Source of the DNA: Bradyrhizobium sp. AUGA SZCCT0158
GTDB taxonomy: Bacteria; Pseudomonadota; Alphaproteobacteria; Rhizobiales; Xanthobacteraceae
DNA: 64,000 bases
Assembly (NCBI RefSeq): GCF_018130065.1
Contig: NZ_JAFCME010000002.1
Location: 310,001 to 374,000 of the forward strand
Direction: 5' to 3'
Below the pieces are notes generated by a model. That model was not told the DNA's origin. It worked only from the letters and a program-made list of their open reading frames with translations, and did not search any database. This document shows, piece after piece, positions 55,890 through 64,000 of this stretch (the stretch's first letter is position 1; the number at the start of each line of letters is the position of its first letter). The translations under genes were made by a program, and so were the position numbers.

Positions 55890-55915
55890 GGAACAAGTGG
55901 CAACTACTTTGCGTT
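55890..55915 (+). promoter_or_regulatory. EcfG-type promoter, sRNA 2
   Basis: GGAAC, 17 bases, then CGTT is an exact match to the EcfG/sigma-T consensus. The upstream context tttcgggaacaagtggcaa is shared with 54787-54805. A start about 7 bases further would place the RNA at about 55922. Confidence 0.6.
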
Positions 55916-55921
55916 GGGTCG

Positions 55922-55997
55922 CATGTCTGGAGTGAGACGACCCGGACATACAACGGCCTCAGCGCGTCCCCCGATAGGCGCTGGGGCCGTTGCTTTT
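55922..55997 (+). ncRNA. Candidate stress-sigma small RNA 2
   Basis: About 75 bases. A small hairpin lies near the 5' end: gggtcg, partly in the promoter spacer, pairs with cgaccc. A strong terminator follows: 12-bp stem cggcctcagcgc/gcgctggggccg, loop gtcccccgatag (C-rich) and ttgcttttgg. The distal arm and T-tract match sRNA 1 and sRNA 3. Confidence 0.5.
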
Positions 55998-56022
55998 GGA
56001 ACTTCGCAGCTTCCGAAGAGTC
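55998..56022 (+). promoter_or_regulatory. Weak EcfG-like promoter, sRNA 3
   Basis: GGAAC, 16 bases, then AGTC. The -35 matches the stress-sigma consensus, but the -10 matches poorly. It directly follows the terminator of sRNA 2. Confidence 0.3.
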
Positions 56023-56028
56023 GATTCA

Positions 56029-56120
56029 GCGCTCCCGGATTCCTGCCCCCTAAAGCCCTACCGGGAGAAAACCCAACCGGGTTGGCGGCTCTGGCGCGGC
56101 GGTGCTGGGGCCGTTTCTTT
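56029..56120 (+). ncRNA. Candidate small RNA 3
   Basis: A hairpin ctcccgg/ccgggag encloses a C-rich loop (attcctgccccctaaagc...). Then comes a small acccaaccgggt stem, then a terminator cggctctggc/gctggggccg with tttcttt (56086-56120). The terminator 3' arm gctggggccgtttctttg is identical to that of sRNA 1. Confidence 0.4.
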
Positions 56121-56125
56121 GAGGC

Positions 56126-57079
56126 CTAGGTGAGACGTGGAATGTCTTTCCGGGCCTGAATGGCAACAATGGCGAGTTGCGTGAAAGACGGCGGCAACAA
56201 GCCTTGCTTTTCCTTCCCACCGAGATAGCCGGGGAGGCAGTGCGGGATGTAGTACTCCCGCGCCCAACGCCGAAACTCAGGCAGAGACGCGTCCGGGTAG
56301 CACCACACATGTTGCGGGTTTGACGCGGACTGCGGAAAGTTCGGTGGATATTCGTGATCGTACTTGATCCGGGAGCCGTACTGACCGTCAAAATTTCCAT
56401 CGGTCCAATGCTTCCCCCATTGAATTCCGACACTGCCGTCAGGGATGAATGACGGGCCAACGGGAGCGCCACCACGAATTAGCGTGACGATAAGGTCTGC
56501 GATTTCCTTAAAGATGCTGAAATGACCGGCGGGAACGCTATCGTAAACAAGCGAAACGCGATCATGGAAAAGTTGCCATGCAGCTGGGATTTGCTGGGCT
56601 GGGTCGTATCCGGTCTGCGTGTAGATGAAGTCCTGCAGGGCGCTGCCTGCAAGGATTCGGAAGTTCTTTCGCGCCTCCTCTTTAAAGTTCGTCCCGGCTT
56701 CGAACGCATAATATTCGAGGATCGCTAGGCTTACCTTGTCAGGGTAAGCATACATCGGCTTCCCCTCGACACTCAGAACGAGGTGCGGGGATTCGACGGT
56801 GATGCCGCGACTAGAAAGCAAATCTTTGATTGCCCGAATGCGGGGCTTTTGCTCAACGTCATTCCATTGAGAACTAATGGTGCCGATATGTGCGTTCTCG
56901 ATGCCGCACAGACGCGCCAAGCCGCGCTGATTAAGGAACGGGGTGCCGTCCTTCAGGACACCCATTCCAATACCCTGGATTTCGGTTTGTTTATCGATCT
57001 CCAGAGCCAGTGAACCCTGTTTCTGGTTGATTTGCATTTGGCCCGGTTTTGGGGGCAAGCGGCTGAATTCGTTGGACAT
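56126..57079 (-). CDS. Phage-associated protein, BRO/P63C-like
   Basis: This is 317 residues from the ATG preceded by AAAGGA nine bases upstream. The middle part GIGMGVLKDGTPFLNQRGLARLCGI is a DNA-binding-like motif of phage BRO/antirepressor-type proteins. The C-terminal RRWAREYYIPHCLPGYLGG resembles P63C domains. Role unknown, possibly a prophage regulator. It lies beside an IS1-like transposase and looks acquired. Confidence 0.6.
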   Translation of the reverse strand: MSNEFSRLPPKPGQMQINQKQGSLALEIDKQTEIQGIGMGVLKDGTPFLNQRGLARLCGIENAHIGTISSQWNDVEQKPRIRAIKDLLSSRGITVESPHLVLSVEGKPMYAYPDKVSLAILEYYAFEAGTNFKEEARKNFRILAGSALQDFIYTQTGYDPAQQIPAAWQLFHDRVSLVYDSVPAGHFSIFKEIADLIVTLIRGGAPVGPSFIPDGSVGIQWGKHWTDGNFDGQYGSRIKYDHEYPPNFPQSASNPQHVWCYPDASLPEFRRWAREYYIPHCLPGYLGGKEKQGLLPPSFTQLAIVAIQARKDIPRLT

Positions 57080-57127
57080 TCGTTGATTTCCTTTAAGGGG
57101 TCTCAGGAGCCCGCGAATCAGCGCAAG

Positions 57128-57158
57128 CTGGTTGCAGCAAGATACACCCTGCAACCAG
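57128..57158. terminator. Inverted repeat between the transposase and phage-type genes
   Basis: Perfect 10-base arms ctggttgcag/ctgcaaccag with an 11-base loop lie 23 bp after the transposase stop. This could be a terminator or part of an element end. Confidence 0.5.
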
Positions 57159-57180
57159 CCCGCTCCGCTTTTGTATTGGT

Positions 57181-58086
57181 TTATCCTTCCTTTCCACCTT
57201 GAATTACCGAGAACTTCCGGCGGCGATCCGGCGGGGTCGCAGTCGGCATAGCAGGGGCAACGGCAAGCGCCGCGTCAACTAGCTGCCCAATGCTCCAAGC
57301 GCGGTCCGCCACGCCCAGCGCCTTCGCTGGCGTCGTCCGCAGGGCTTCGTGAGTGCGGCACAGATTGTAGTGAGCAACATACAGCGCGACGGCTGCGACG
57401 TGGTTGTCCAACTTCTTGCTAAAGCCGTTCGTCAACCGGGTGAAGCGGCGCGATCCCATGCGCAGCGAAAGATTCTGCCGTTCAACGTAGCTGGTCGAGA
57501 TGTACTGATCCGGATCGCCCGTTACTACCTCACGGCTTACAGCTACTACAGCGGCGGGCGAGTACCGGCCCTGCGCTTCCTTTACAAGGTGGGTTACGCT
57601 GTAAGTCTTGGTGATGACACCGTGCGCCGCGCCGTCGCCGAAAGCGTCGCGGATCGCTACGCGGTAGGGGTGGAAGCCATCGGTTGAAATCTCAGGCTGG
57701 CCAATCACGCGGTCGCGCAGATCGTGCAGGAAATCCATGGTGCTTTCCATGTTCCGCTTGCCGACGCCCCAGCTAATGATTGCCTTCTGCGTCCCGGCCA
57801 TGCCGATGAAAATATACTGATCACCCCTGGCGTTGATCTCATGGCGCAGGACATTCTTTTGCTTCTTGCCGACGAAGCTCCAAGCTTCATCAAGCTCAAG
57901 TCGCTCGGTGCGGATGCCGACCATCAAGCGGTCGTGCAATTCCATGCAGCCAAGGCCAACACGCAGGGCCAGGGACCCGACGGTGCCACGGTTGACGCCG
58001 GTCAGGCGTGCGGCGGTCCGGATGCCGACGCCTTCACAAAGGGCGGCAATGACTTCAATCTGCTTTTCGCGGGGGAGTACGTTCAT
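57181..58086 (-). CDS. IS1-like DDE transposase
   Basis: This is a 301-residue single-frame transposase. An N-terminal HTH (GVGIRTAARLTGVNRGTVGSL) is followed by the catalytic triad: Asp in LELDEAWSFV, Asp in ISTDGFHPY and Glu in SYVERQNLSL. The C-terminal MGSRRFTRLTNGFSKK is typical of IS1-type enzymes of Rhizobiales. It appears intact. Terminal inverted repeats and target duplications were not identified with confidence. Confidence 0.85.
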   Translation of the reverse strand: MNVLPREKQIEVIAALCEGVGIRTAARLTGVNRGTVGSLALRVGLGCMELHDRLMVGIRTERLELDEAWSFVGKKQKNVLRHEINARGDQYIFIGMAGTQKAIISWGVGKRNMESTMDFLHDLRDRVIGQPEISTDGFHPYRVAIRDAFGDGAAHGVITKTYSVTHLVKEAQGRYSPAAVVAVSREVVTGDPDQYISTSYVERQNLSLRMGSRRFTRLTNGFSKKLDNHVAAVALYVAHYNLCRTHEALRTTPAKALGVADRAWSIGQLVDAALAVAPAMPTATPPDRRRKFSVIQGGKEG

Positions 58087-58249
58087 GAGGGCGCAATCCT
58101 CTGGTTAAGGACGGCCCGTCAGCGACACTAGAAAACACGCCTTCCAGAGCGTATATTCTGATTTGGTTATCGCTTCGGGGCGCAATCCCGGGGTGGTGAC
58201 TAGGGATCGATAGCGTTCCAGCGCCGTCGGTCCCGCTAATTCGTGTCCT

Positions 58250-58326
58250 TGGCAGCCCCGCCGGGATTCGGACCCGGACCTCTCCACCTGTAATAGCGAG
58301 CGTCCTACCGTTAGACTAAGGGGCAG
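58250..58326 (-). tRNA. tRNA-like sequence, probably a degenerate tRNA gene
   Basis: On the minus strand a 77-base stretch ends in encoded CCA. It shows a perfect T-arm (ccggg-tccgaat-cccgg), a plausible D-arm (gtc-taacggtag-gac) and an acceptor ctgcccc/ggggctg with one mismatch. The anticodon arm gctcgctattacaggtggag does not form a proper five-pair stem with a U33-bearing loop, so the anticodon is unclear. It could be a pseudogene or phage-borne tRNA, and a possible integration site. The rest of the 58087-58585 gap shows no gene. Confidence 0.45.
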
Positions 58327-58585
58327 TTTTGAAGCCGATTGCAGGGCCGTTGCGTTCCTTTTCGAGGGGTAGCGCAGCGGCCCTTCCATTTTCCTCGCCC
58401 GTCGATGCTCGGCCAGCGCTTCGAAGGGCTCAAACTGTTGTCATCCCAATCTCCGTTGACAAGCGATAATACGGATTTTCTTGTCACGGTCAACAGTCAA
58501 AAAGAGAAACAAGAAAAAAATTGACAATCCGGCCGATCCGTGAGAAAGCTTATACGAACAGACTTGAAACGGTCAGGAGAGACCA

Positions 58586-59380
58586 ATGGCAGACAATGAC
58601 AACGCCGGTACTGCGGAGGCCGGTAAGGTCGATGACCGCAAGCGTATTCGCTCGGAAATTGAGTTTCCGTATGCCGATTTGGAGAGTGCAGTAGAGATCG
58701 CTCAAACCATCCATACAAAGGCCGGCAGCTCTTGTGAGCTTGAGGAACTTGCAGCGTGGATGGGCCAGACGGCCACGGGCGGCACGTTCCGAACGCGGAT
58801 CGGTGCAGCGCGCATGTTTGGCTTGATCGAGACGGGCCAAGGTCGAGTGACCCTGACTCAGCCCGGTCGTGATGTGCTCGATAACTCGGGTGGCGAGCGT
58901 GCTGCCCGCATCGCGGCGTTTCTTAACGTCGAATTGTTCCGCGTGATGTATGATCAATACAAAGGCAATGCGTTGCCGCCGCCGCCTGCAATCGAACGGC
59001 AGATGGAGCAGCTTGGTGTCTCGCCAAGGCAAAAGGAGCGAGCGCGCCAGACCTTCATGAAGTCCGCTCAGTATGCGGGATTTATCGACGCATCGTCCGG
59101 ACGATTTGTGAAGCCGGGGATCGCTGCGCGTGAAGAGCAACAGCATGAGAAGCCGGACGATAGTAAGAAGCGCAATAGCGGCAACGATGGGAATGAGCCG
59201 CCGGACCTTCACCCGTTCGTGCAAGGACTTTTGAAGGAACTTCCGAAGGCTGGGACGCAGTGGCCGGAAGCGCAGCGAAAGCTTTGGCTCGACACTGCGG
59301 CCAGCATCTTCAAGATGATTTATAAGGACGCACCTGTAGGCACCGAAGGTTTGCCGTGGCCTAGCGAAATGAAGAAATGA
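58586..59380 (+). CDS. Winged-helix-like protein of unknown function (264 aa)
   Basis: The ATG follows aggagag. Residues 25-115 (EFPYADLESAVEIAQTIHTK, LAAWMGQTATGGTFRTRIGAARMFGLIE, LTQPGRDVLD) look like a winged-helix unit. A second helical unit lies around VSPRQKERARQTFMKSAQYAGFI. The middle linker is highly charged (EEQQHEKPDDSKKRNSGND). It is 34 bp upstream of a putative nuclease gene, which suggests a regulatory or neutralising partner, not proven. Confidence 0.7.
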   Translation: MADNDNAGTAEAGKVDDRKRIRSEIEFPYADLESAVEIAQTIHTKAGSSCELEELAAWMGQTATGGTFRTRIGAARMFGLIETGQGRVTLTQPGRDVLDNSGGERAARIAAFLNVELFRVMYDQYKGNALPPPPAIERQMEQLGVSPRQKERARQTFMKSAQYAGFIDASSGRFVKPGIAAREEQQHEKPDDSKKRNSGNDGNEPPDLHPFVQGLLKELPKAGTQWPEAQRKLWLDTAASIFKMIYKDAPVGTEGLPWPSEMKK

Positions 59381-59414
59381 AAGAGGCCGCCAACTAAGGC
59401 GGGGGCGGCAGCAG

Positions 59415-59816
59415 ATGTCTAACAGGAGGCACTCAAAACAACCCGATCTTATAATCGGGTCTATGCCGGTTCTTGCGATCAATAAGACGCTGGGGACCGA
59501 AATAGTGGCCGGGGAGGTGGTGCTCACCAGGGGCGCTCAACGCCACGCCTATCGGCGTCATCCGGATGATTATCCGAAATGCCTGCCTCATTTGGCGGCG
59601 GTGATAGCTAACCCTCGCTATATTGGGGATGACCATTCGAATAGCGGGATCGAGATTTGGGGATGGATACCGTCTTTGGGCGAGCTTGTTCTAGTCGCCG
59701 TGGAACTAAATAGGGATGCGGACGGCAGGTATCAGATATCTAGCTTCTATATGGTGTCAGAAAAGAAAGCGCAGACCCGCCGCCAAAAAGGGTTCTTGAA
59801 AGTTGTTGTTGTATGA
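59415..59816 (+). CDS. Putative BECR-fold nuclease (133 aa)
   Basis: The segment GAQRHAYRRHPDDYPKCLPH, then VIANPRYIGDDH, then a strand pair (GELVLVAVELN, YQISSFYMVSEKKAQTRRQKG) follows the layout of phage-associated Barnase/EndoU/colicin/RelE-like (BECR) toxins. In these an early His/Arg and a late Arg/Lys form the RNase site. Fold and activity are inferred from pattern only. It has its own terminator. Confidence 0.55.
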   Translation: MSNRRHSKQPDLIIGSMPVLAINKTLGTEIVAGEVVLTRGAQRHAYRRHPDDYPKCLPHLAAVIANPRYIGDDHSNSGIEIWGWIPSLGELVLVAVELNRDADGRYQISSFYMVSEKKAQTRRQKGFLKVVVV

Positions 59817-59823
59817 ATAGAAA

Positions 59824-59852
59824 AGGGCCCCGACCTAGATCGGAGCCCCTTT
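59824..59852 (+). terminator. Terminator after the BECR-like gene
   Basis: A stem agggccccga/tcggagcccct with one bulge and one mismatch is followed by ttt. It lies just after the stop codon. Confidence 0.7.
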
Positions 59853-60060
59853 AGTGTAGCTTCGGGAAATTAGATTTGCTGGGATGCCCACACCCAGATC
59901 TCTTCATCGATTTTACTCGACTACTTTGCCTGATGAACGTTCGATCACCAGGCGTGTGAGGAGGCCGTTCTCACCTCAAAAACTGATCTCCCGTAAGGCA
60001 ACTCTTGCATAGCGGTTTTGTTTCCGCAAGGCTGGAGTAGCCTATAACCGTGACACTTTG

Positions 60061-60540
60061 GTTACTTCCGCTCGGGAATTTGTGCCACTTCCCTAGCTTT
60101 AGGTTCAATATGGGGTCCAAAATCGGTATTTCCAGCCCGAAACGGGCCTATTTTGGAACCCTGTGAAGTTACCTTGCGAAGTAACCAATGCCCCTGATTT
60201 GCCCGACGTGGCAACCCTTTTCTGTTGTGTAAGTCACACAGAAGGTCAGAGGTCGTGCAGGTACCTGCACGGTTACTTCGTGAGGTAACAGGGCAGTTAA
60301 TAGCGGACTTAACCACCCCCTTCAAATCAGGCCTCTCGCCACCCCAAATGAGGTACCTCCAAAGGGTACATGAACAGACCGCAGTCTTACGGCGTACAGG
60401 TCGCGGCAGAAGTGCGCCCCCATTGGGGCGATTGTTCATCTTTATGAACAGCCCGAGTTGTTCATCTTCGTTAAATCAAACTAGGCCAATGCGATTTTCA
60501 AATTAGGCCACTGAGGTCGGAAACAGGCCATTACCGCTCA
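60061..60540. other. Palindrome-rich gene-free stretch upstream of recA
   Basis: Within the 848-bp gap before recA are several perfect or near-perfect palindromes: gttaccttgcgaagtaac (60168-60185), its near-inverse gttacttcgtgaggtaac (60272-60289), gtgcaggtacctgcac (60255-60270), tgttcat-cttt-atgaaca (60433-60450) and a half copy gttacttc at 60061. This looks like a control or replication region of a lost element. No open frame with coding character was seen. The 59853-60060 part holds nothing recognised. Confidence 0.5.
60482..60533. repeat. Repeated aggcca motif, possible IS21-type end
   Basis: Three copies, ctaggccaatg, ttaggccactg and acaggccatta, at roughly 22-bp spacing, with attttcaaa between the first two. 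This matches the array at 55835-55872 and the ggccact multi-repeat pattern of IS21-type ends. Confidence 0.35.
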
Positions 60541-60548
60541 CCTTAAAA

Positions 60549-60563
60549 GAACATATTGCGAAC
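60549..60563 (+). promoter_or_regulatory. LexA (SOS) box of recA
   Basis: GAAC-ATATTGC-GAAC matches the alphaproteobacterial LexA site GAAC-N7-GAAC exactly, about 100 bp before the recA start. Confidence 0.88.
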
Positions 60564-60664
60564 AGAGAACAAAGATGGTACAAGTTCTCATCGTCAATCG
60601 AATCCCTTTAGATCCCTCGTCGTCCGTTTGTCCCGCTAGCGAATCCCCGCCATAAGGAGCACCC

Positions 60665-61753
<1,089 letters not shown>

Positions 61754-61797
61754 CACTTTCCGAAGTCTCGGATCGCATGATCCGGGTTTCGACATAG

Positions 61798-61849
61798 CGG
61801 GTGCTGAGGACGTTGAGTTGCCGACGTTCTCAGTGCCCGTGTTGTTTTG
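61798..61849 (+). terminator. recA terminator
   Basis: A 16-bp stem (cgggtgctgaggacgt against acgttctcagtgcccg, with three wobble pairs) is followed by tgttgtttt. Confidence 0.8.
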
Positions 61850-61868
61850 CGTATGCGGGTGAACTGAC

Positions 61869-62846
61869 ATGACGCGGTTGGTTTTGACATCGAGCGATTC
61901 GGCAGGCGGGTGTCTCCTGCGCGCCGGAGTCGGCGATATCGTTATTCCGCTTGGCTTCCGGTTCGTCTGGGACGAGTTGCCATCGGACGTGAAGCTGGAA
62001 GCCATGTTGGGGCCGGGCTCGCTGGACCATTTTCCACCGCACCGGCTTGGAGAGTTTCATTTGAAAGGGATGGGGGCGCTCGATCTCTGCGAGCGCTGCG
62101 AAGCCGTTGAATTCTGGTTTGATCCGGCCCCCAACGCGCAACTCATCCTCGTGCAGCTTCTGGATTGCTTGAGCTCGCGTGAGCGTAGTGTCTCGAAGCT
62201 GACCCTATTCCAGGCAGACGTCGACATTGCCAAACAGGTTCCGGAAGCGATTTCAGAATGGAAGCCTCCGGCTGTCAAAATCCGGAACGAGCATCTTGAA
62301 GCCGCCAGTTTGGCCTGGCAGGCATATCGACAGCCGACACCTCAACAATGGGCTGATTTGCTTCAGAAGGAAGTCAGCGCCCTGCCGCAGCTTCGACAGG
62401 TCGTGCTGGAGTTACTCGAAGAACTTCCCATGCCTTTAACCGGCCTGGGCGCGACCGAAATGCGAATGCTGGAACTGGTCGCTGCCGGTGACGCAACTCC
62501 GTTCGACGTCTTTCCGGGCCACAACAAGCGCAACACGCGACGTGTATTCGGCTATTGGGAGGTTGGCGAGCTGCTGGATGGGCTGGCGCGCGGTCCGGCA
62601 CCTGCCGTGGCCGGCCTTGAGGAGGGACCGTTCACCGACGAGATGCATGCTGACGAGGTCCGTCTCGCGAGATACAGGCAGAGCAAACTGTCGCTGACCC
62701 CGCTCGGCGAGGCCGTTTTGGCGCAGGCTGAAGATTTCAGCCGGCACAATCCGATCCATCGCTGGTGGGGTGGGACGGAATTGACCAATGACAATCTGTG
62801 GCGATGGGCTCCGGCGAGCCGGGCGTTGATCAACGGGATGATGTGA
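61869..62846 (+). CDS. DUF1835-like protein, copy 1
   Basis: This is a 325-residue soluble protein. The N-terminus LVLTSSDSAGGCLLRAGVGD matches the DUF1835 pattern with its Ser/Asp pair. FWFDPAPNAQLILVQLLDCL and the C-terminal HNPIHRWWGGTELTNDNLWRW are strongly shared with the next protein. Function is unknown. Its stop overlaps the next start by one base (tgatg), so the two are translationally coupled. Confidence 0.8.
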   Translation: MTRLVLTSSDSAGGCLLRAGVGDIVIPLGFRFVWDELPSDVKLEAMLGPGSLDHFPPHRLGEFHLKGMGALDLCERCEAVEFWFDPAPNAQLILVQLLDCLSSRERSVSKLTLFQADVDIAKQVPEAISEWKPPAVKIRNEHLEAASLAWQAYRQPTPQQWADLLQKEVSALPQLRQVVLELLEELPMPLTGLGATEMRMLELVAAGDATPFDVFPGHNKRNTRRVFGYWEVGELLDGLARGPAPAVAGLEEGPFTDEMHADEVRLARYRQSKLSLTPLGEAVLAQAEDFSRHNPIHRWWGGTELTNDNLWRWAPASRALINGMM

Positions 62847-63823
62847 TGAAGCCTCTGATCCTGACCGGCTGGCTTACTCCGGAATTCACCGAGCCTGAAT
62901 TCGCCGACCTCGCGGTTGATTTCTTCTTTCGCTTCGGCTGGGGATCGCTGCCTTCGCCGGATGAACTCGCAACCTATCTCGGGCCGTACACACCTGATGT
63001 CCAACCCGGGCACCACTGGTCGGACTTTGCCGGCCGGTGGGACCAGAGCGAAAACAGAAGTCGGAGGACGCTCAGCCTCGCTGAATTCTGCCAGCAATAC
63101 GAGACCGCCGAATTGTGGTTCGACATCCAGCCTGATGCTCAGTTGAAATTGGTCTGGTTACTCGATTATTTCCGGTCTTATCCGGAGACTGTCGCCAAGT
63201 TGAGATTTCGTCTGGTTGACCTTGCAATGATCGAACTTCACGGTTTCGGTAAATGGCGCCCGCCGGCTGTCGATGTCACCGAAAAGGAACTTGAAGTGGC
63301 TGCGGCAGCCTGGCGGGCGTATAGGGCGCCGACGCCAGAGGCCTGTTTCGATCTGCTCGGCAAGGATTTGAGCGCCCTGCCGCTCCTCAAACCCGTCCTG
63401 GTCGATCTGCTCGAAGAACTGCCGTCGAGTTCGACTGGACTTGGCGCCTCGGAAATGCGGATGCTCGAGCTAATCGGGCGGGGATACTCGCTCACGAATG
63501 CACTCTTTCATCTCTACCAACTGCGCCAGACGCGCATCTTCGGCCAATGGGAATACGGCTACCTGCTGGACGGGCTGGCGTTCGGGCCCAAACCGGCCGT
63601 GACAGGTCTCGACGAAGAACTGCGTACACTCCACCGCGAAAATCTGCGGGGCCGGCATGGTGCTTACCTGCGAAGCGAGCTGTCACTCACCGAATTCGGC
63701 AAGGCCGTTCTCGCGCACAAGGCAGATTTTAGCCAACACAATCCGATCGACCGCTGGTGGGGCGGCACGCACCTGACCAACGACAATTTGTGGCGCTGGA
63801 ATCCGGCGCTGATCGCGCCCTGA
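62846..63823 (+). CDS. DUF1835-like protein, copy 2
   Basis: This is also 325 residues, a paralogue of the upstream protein with shared blocks LWFDIQPDAQLKLVWLLDYF, KWRPPAVDVTEKELE, TGLGASEMRMLELI and NPIDRWWGGTHLTNDNLWRW. The N-terminal DSAGG motif of copy 1 is missing (MKPLILTGWLTPEF), so the copies may have separated roles. An earlier ATG at 62798 overlaps copy 1 and is less likely. Confidence 0.8.
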   Translation: MKPLILTGWLTPEFTEPEFADLAVDFFFRFGWGSLPSPDELATYLGPYTPDVQPGHHWSDFAGRWDQSENRSRRTLSLAEFCQQYETAELWFDIQPDAQLKLVWLLDYFRSYPETVAKLRFRLVDLAMIELHGFGKWRPPAVDVTEKELEVAAAAWRAYRAPTPEACFDLLGKDLSALPLLKPVLVDLLEELPSSSTGLGASEMRMLELIGRGYSLTNALFHLYQLRQTRIFGQWEYGYLLDGLAFGPKPAVTGLDEELRTLHRENLRGRHGAYLRSELSLTEFGKAVLAHKADFSQHNPIDRWWGGTHLTNDNLWRWNPALIAP

Positions 63824-63855
63824 CGGTGGTTCAGATAGATATTGCGTGACTGCTT

Positions 63856-63983
63856 CGTCATTCCGGGATGGTCCGAAGGACCAGACCTCAGGTGCGCAAT
63901 TGCGCACCGGGGAATCTCGAGATTCCGGGTTCGCGCTAATGCGCGCCCTCAGATGCGCAATTGCGCGCATCGGGGAATGACGG
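63856..63983. repeat. Palindromic intergenic repeat
   Basis: This runs from cgtcattccgggatggtccg to cggggaatgacgg. Inside are ggtgcgcaattgcgcacc, gaatctcgagattc and gatgcgcaattgcgcgcatc. It is followed by gacggcctttcggccgtc at the window end. Its outer arms and the ctcgagattccgggttc centre recall the element at 2036-2127. Confidence 0.65.
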
Positions 63984-64000
63984 CCTTTCGGCCGTCACTC

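Noticed and set aside
57160..58140. Terminal inverted repeats for the IS1-like element
   Set aside because: No convincing matching ends or target duplication were visible around the transposase gene.
58510..58560. ttgaca and ttatac considered as a sigma-70 promoter for the winged-helix gene
   Set aside because: The spacing between them is about 23 bp, too long for a normal promoter.

Overview
The window looks like a chromosomal segment of a Bradyrhizobium-type alphaproteobacterium. This is inferred from high GC, a RecA of alphaproteobacterial type preceded by a GAAC-N7-GAAC SOS box, EcfG-like promoter motifs, paired acyl-CoA dehydrogenases, many paralogous small secreted proteins, and several families of long palindromic intergenic repeats.

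Left part (1-9 kb): the 3' end of an AapJ-type amino-acid-binding protein, two acyl-CoA dehydrogenases on the minus strand, small catabolic genes (carboxymuconolactone-decarboxylase-like, VOC, SnoaL-like) and two MFS carriers. From 7.9 to 16.9 kb lies a sulfur-oxidation locus. A persulfide-sensing ArsR-type regulator and a DUF938 methyltransferase run leftward. soxC-D-X-Y-Z-A-K-B, a DsrE-like gene and a persulfide dioxygenase/rhodanese fusion run rightward. From 17 to 22.4 kb is a vitamin B12 uptake locus: ABC importer on the minus strand, cobalamin riboswitch and TonB-dependent receptor on the plus strand.

Middle (22.5-46.5 kb): small hypothetical genes, an ATP-grasp protein, MFS carriers, a D-aminoacylase-like amidohydrolase, a 430-residue protein of unknown function, an N-acetylmuramoyl-L-alanine amidase, an AttEFGH-like ABC/lipocalin operon, a MAPEG protein, a branched-chain-amino-acid-type binding protein and an RND efflux pump.

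Right part (46.5-60.6 kb) is accessory. It has an IS110 remnant, palindromic repeats, a caspase-like protein, an HdeA-like protein and many tiny paralogous proteins. From 53.4 to 56.1 kb there are three short genes with double-glycine leader peptides (two preceded by CRP-like sites) and three related small-RNA-like units. The units share the same terminator sequence and lie behind complete or partial EcfG-type promoters. Then come a phage-type protein, an IS1-like transposase, a degenerate tRNA-like sequence, a winged-helix-like gene paired with a putative BECR-fold nuclease, and a palindrome-rich gene-free stretch before recA. The window ends with two tandem DUF1835-like paralogues and another palindromic repeat.

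The sulfur genes form a coherent periplasmic thiosulfate oxidation system with a matching sensor and a cytoplasmic persulfide-disposal enzyme. The least described part is the cluster of putative stress-sigma-driven small RNAs and double-glycine peptides at 53.4-56.1 kb.
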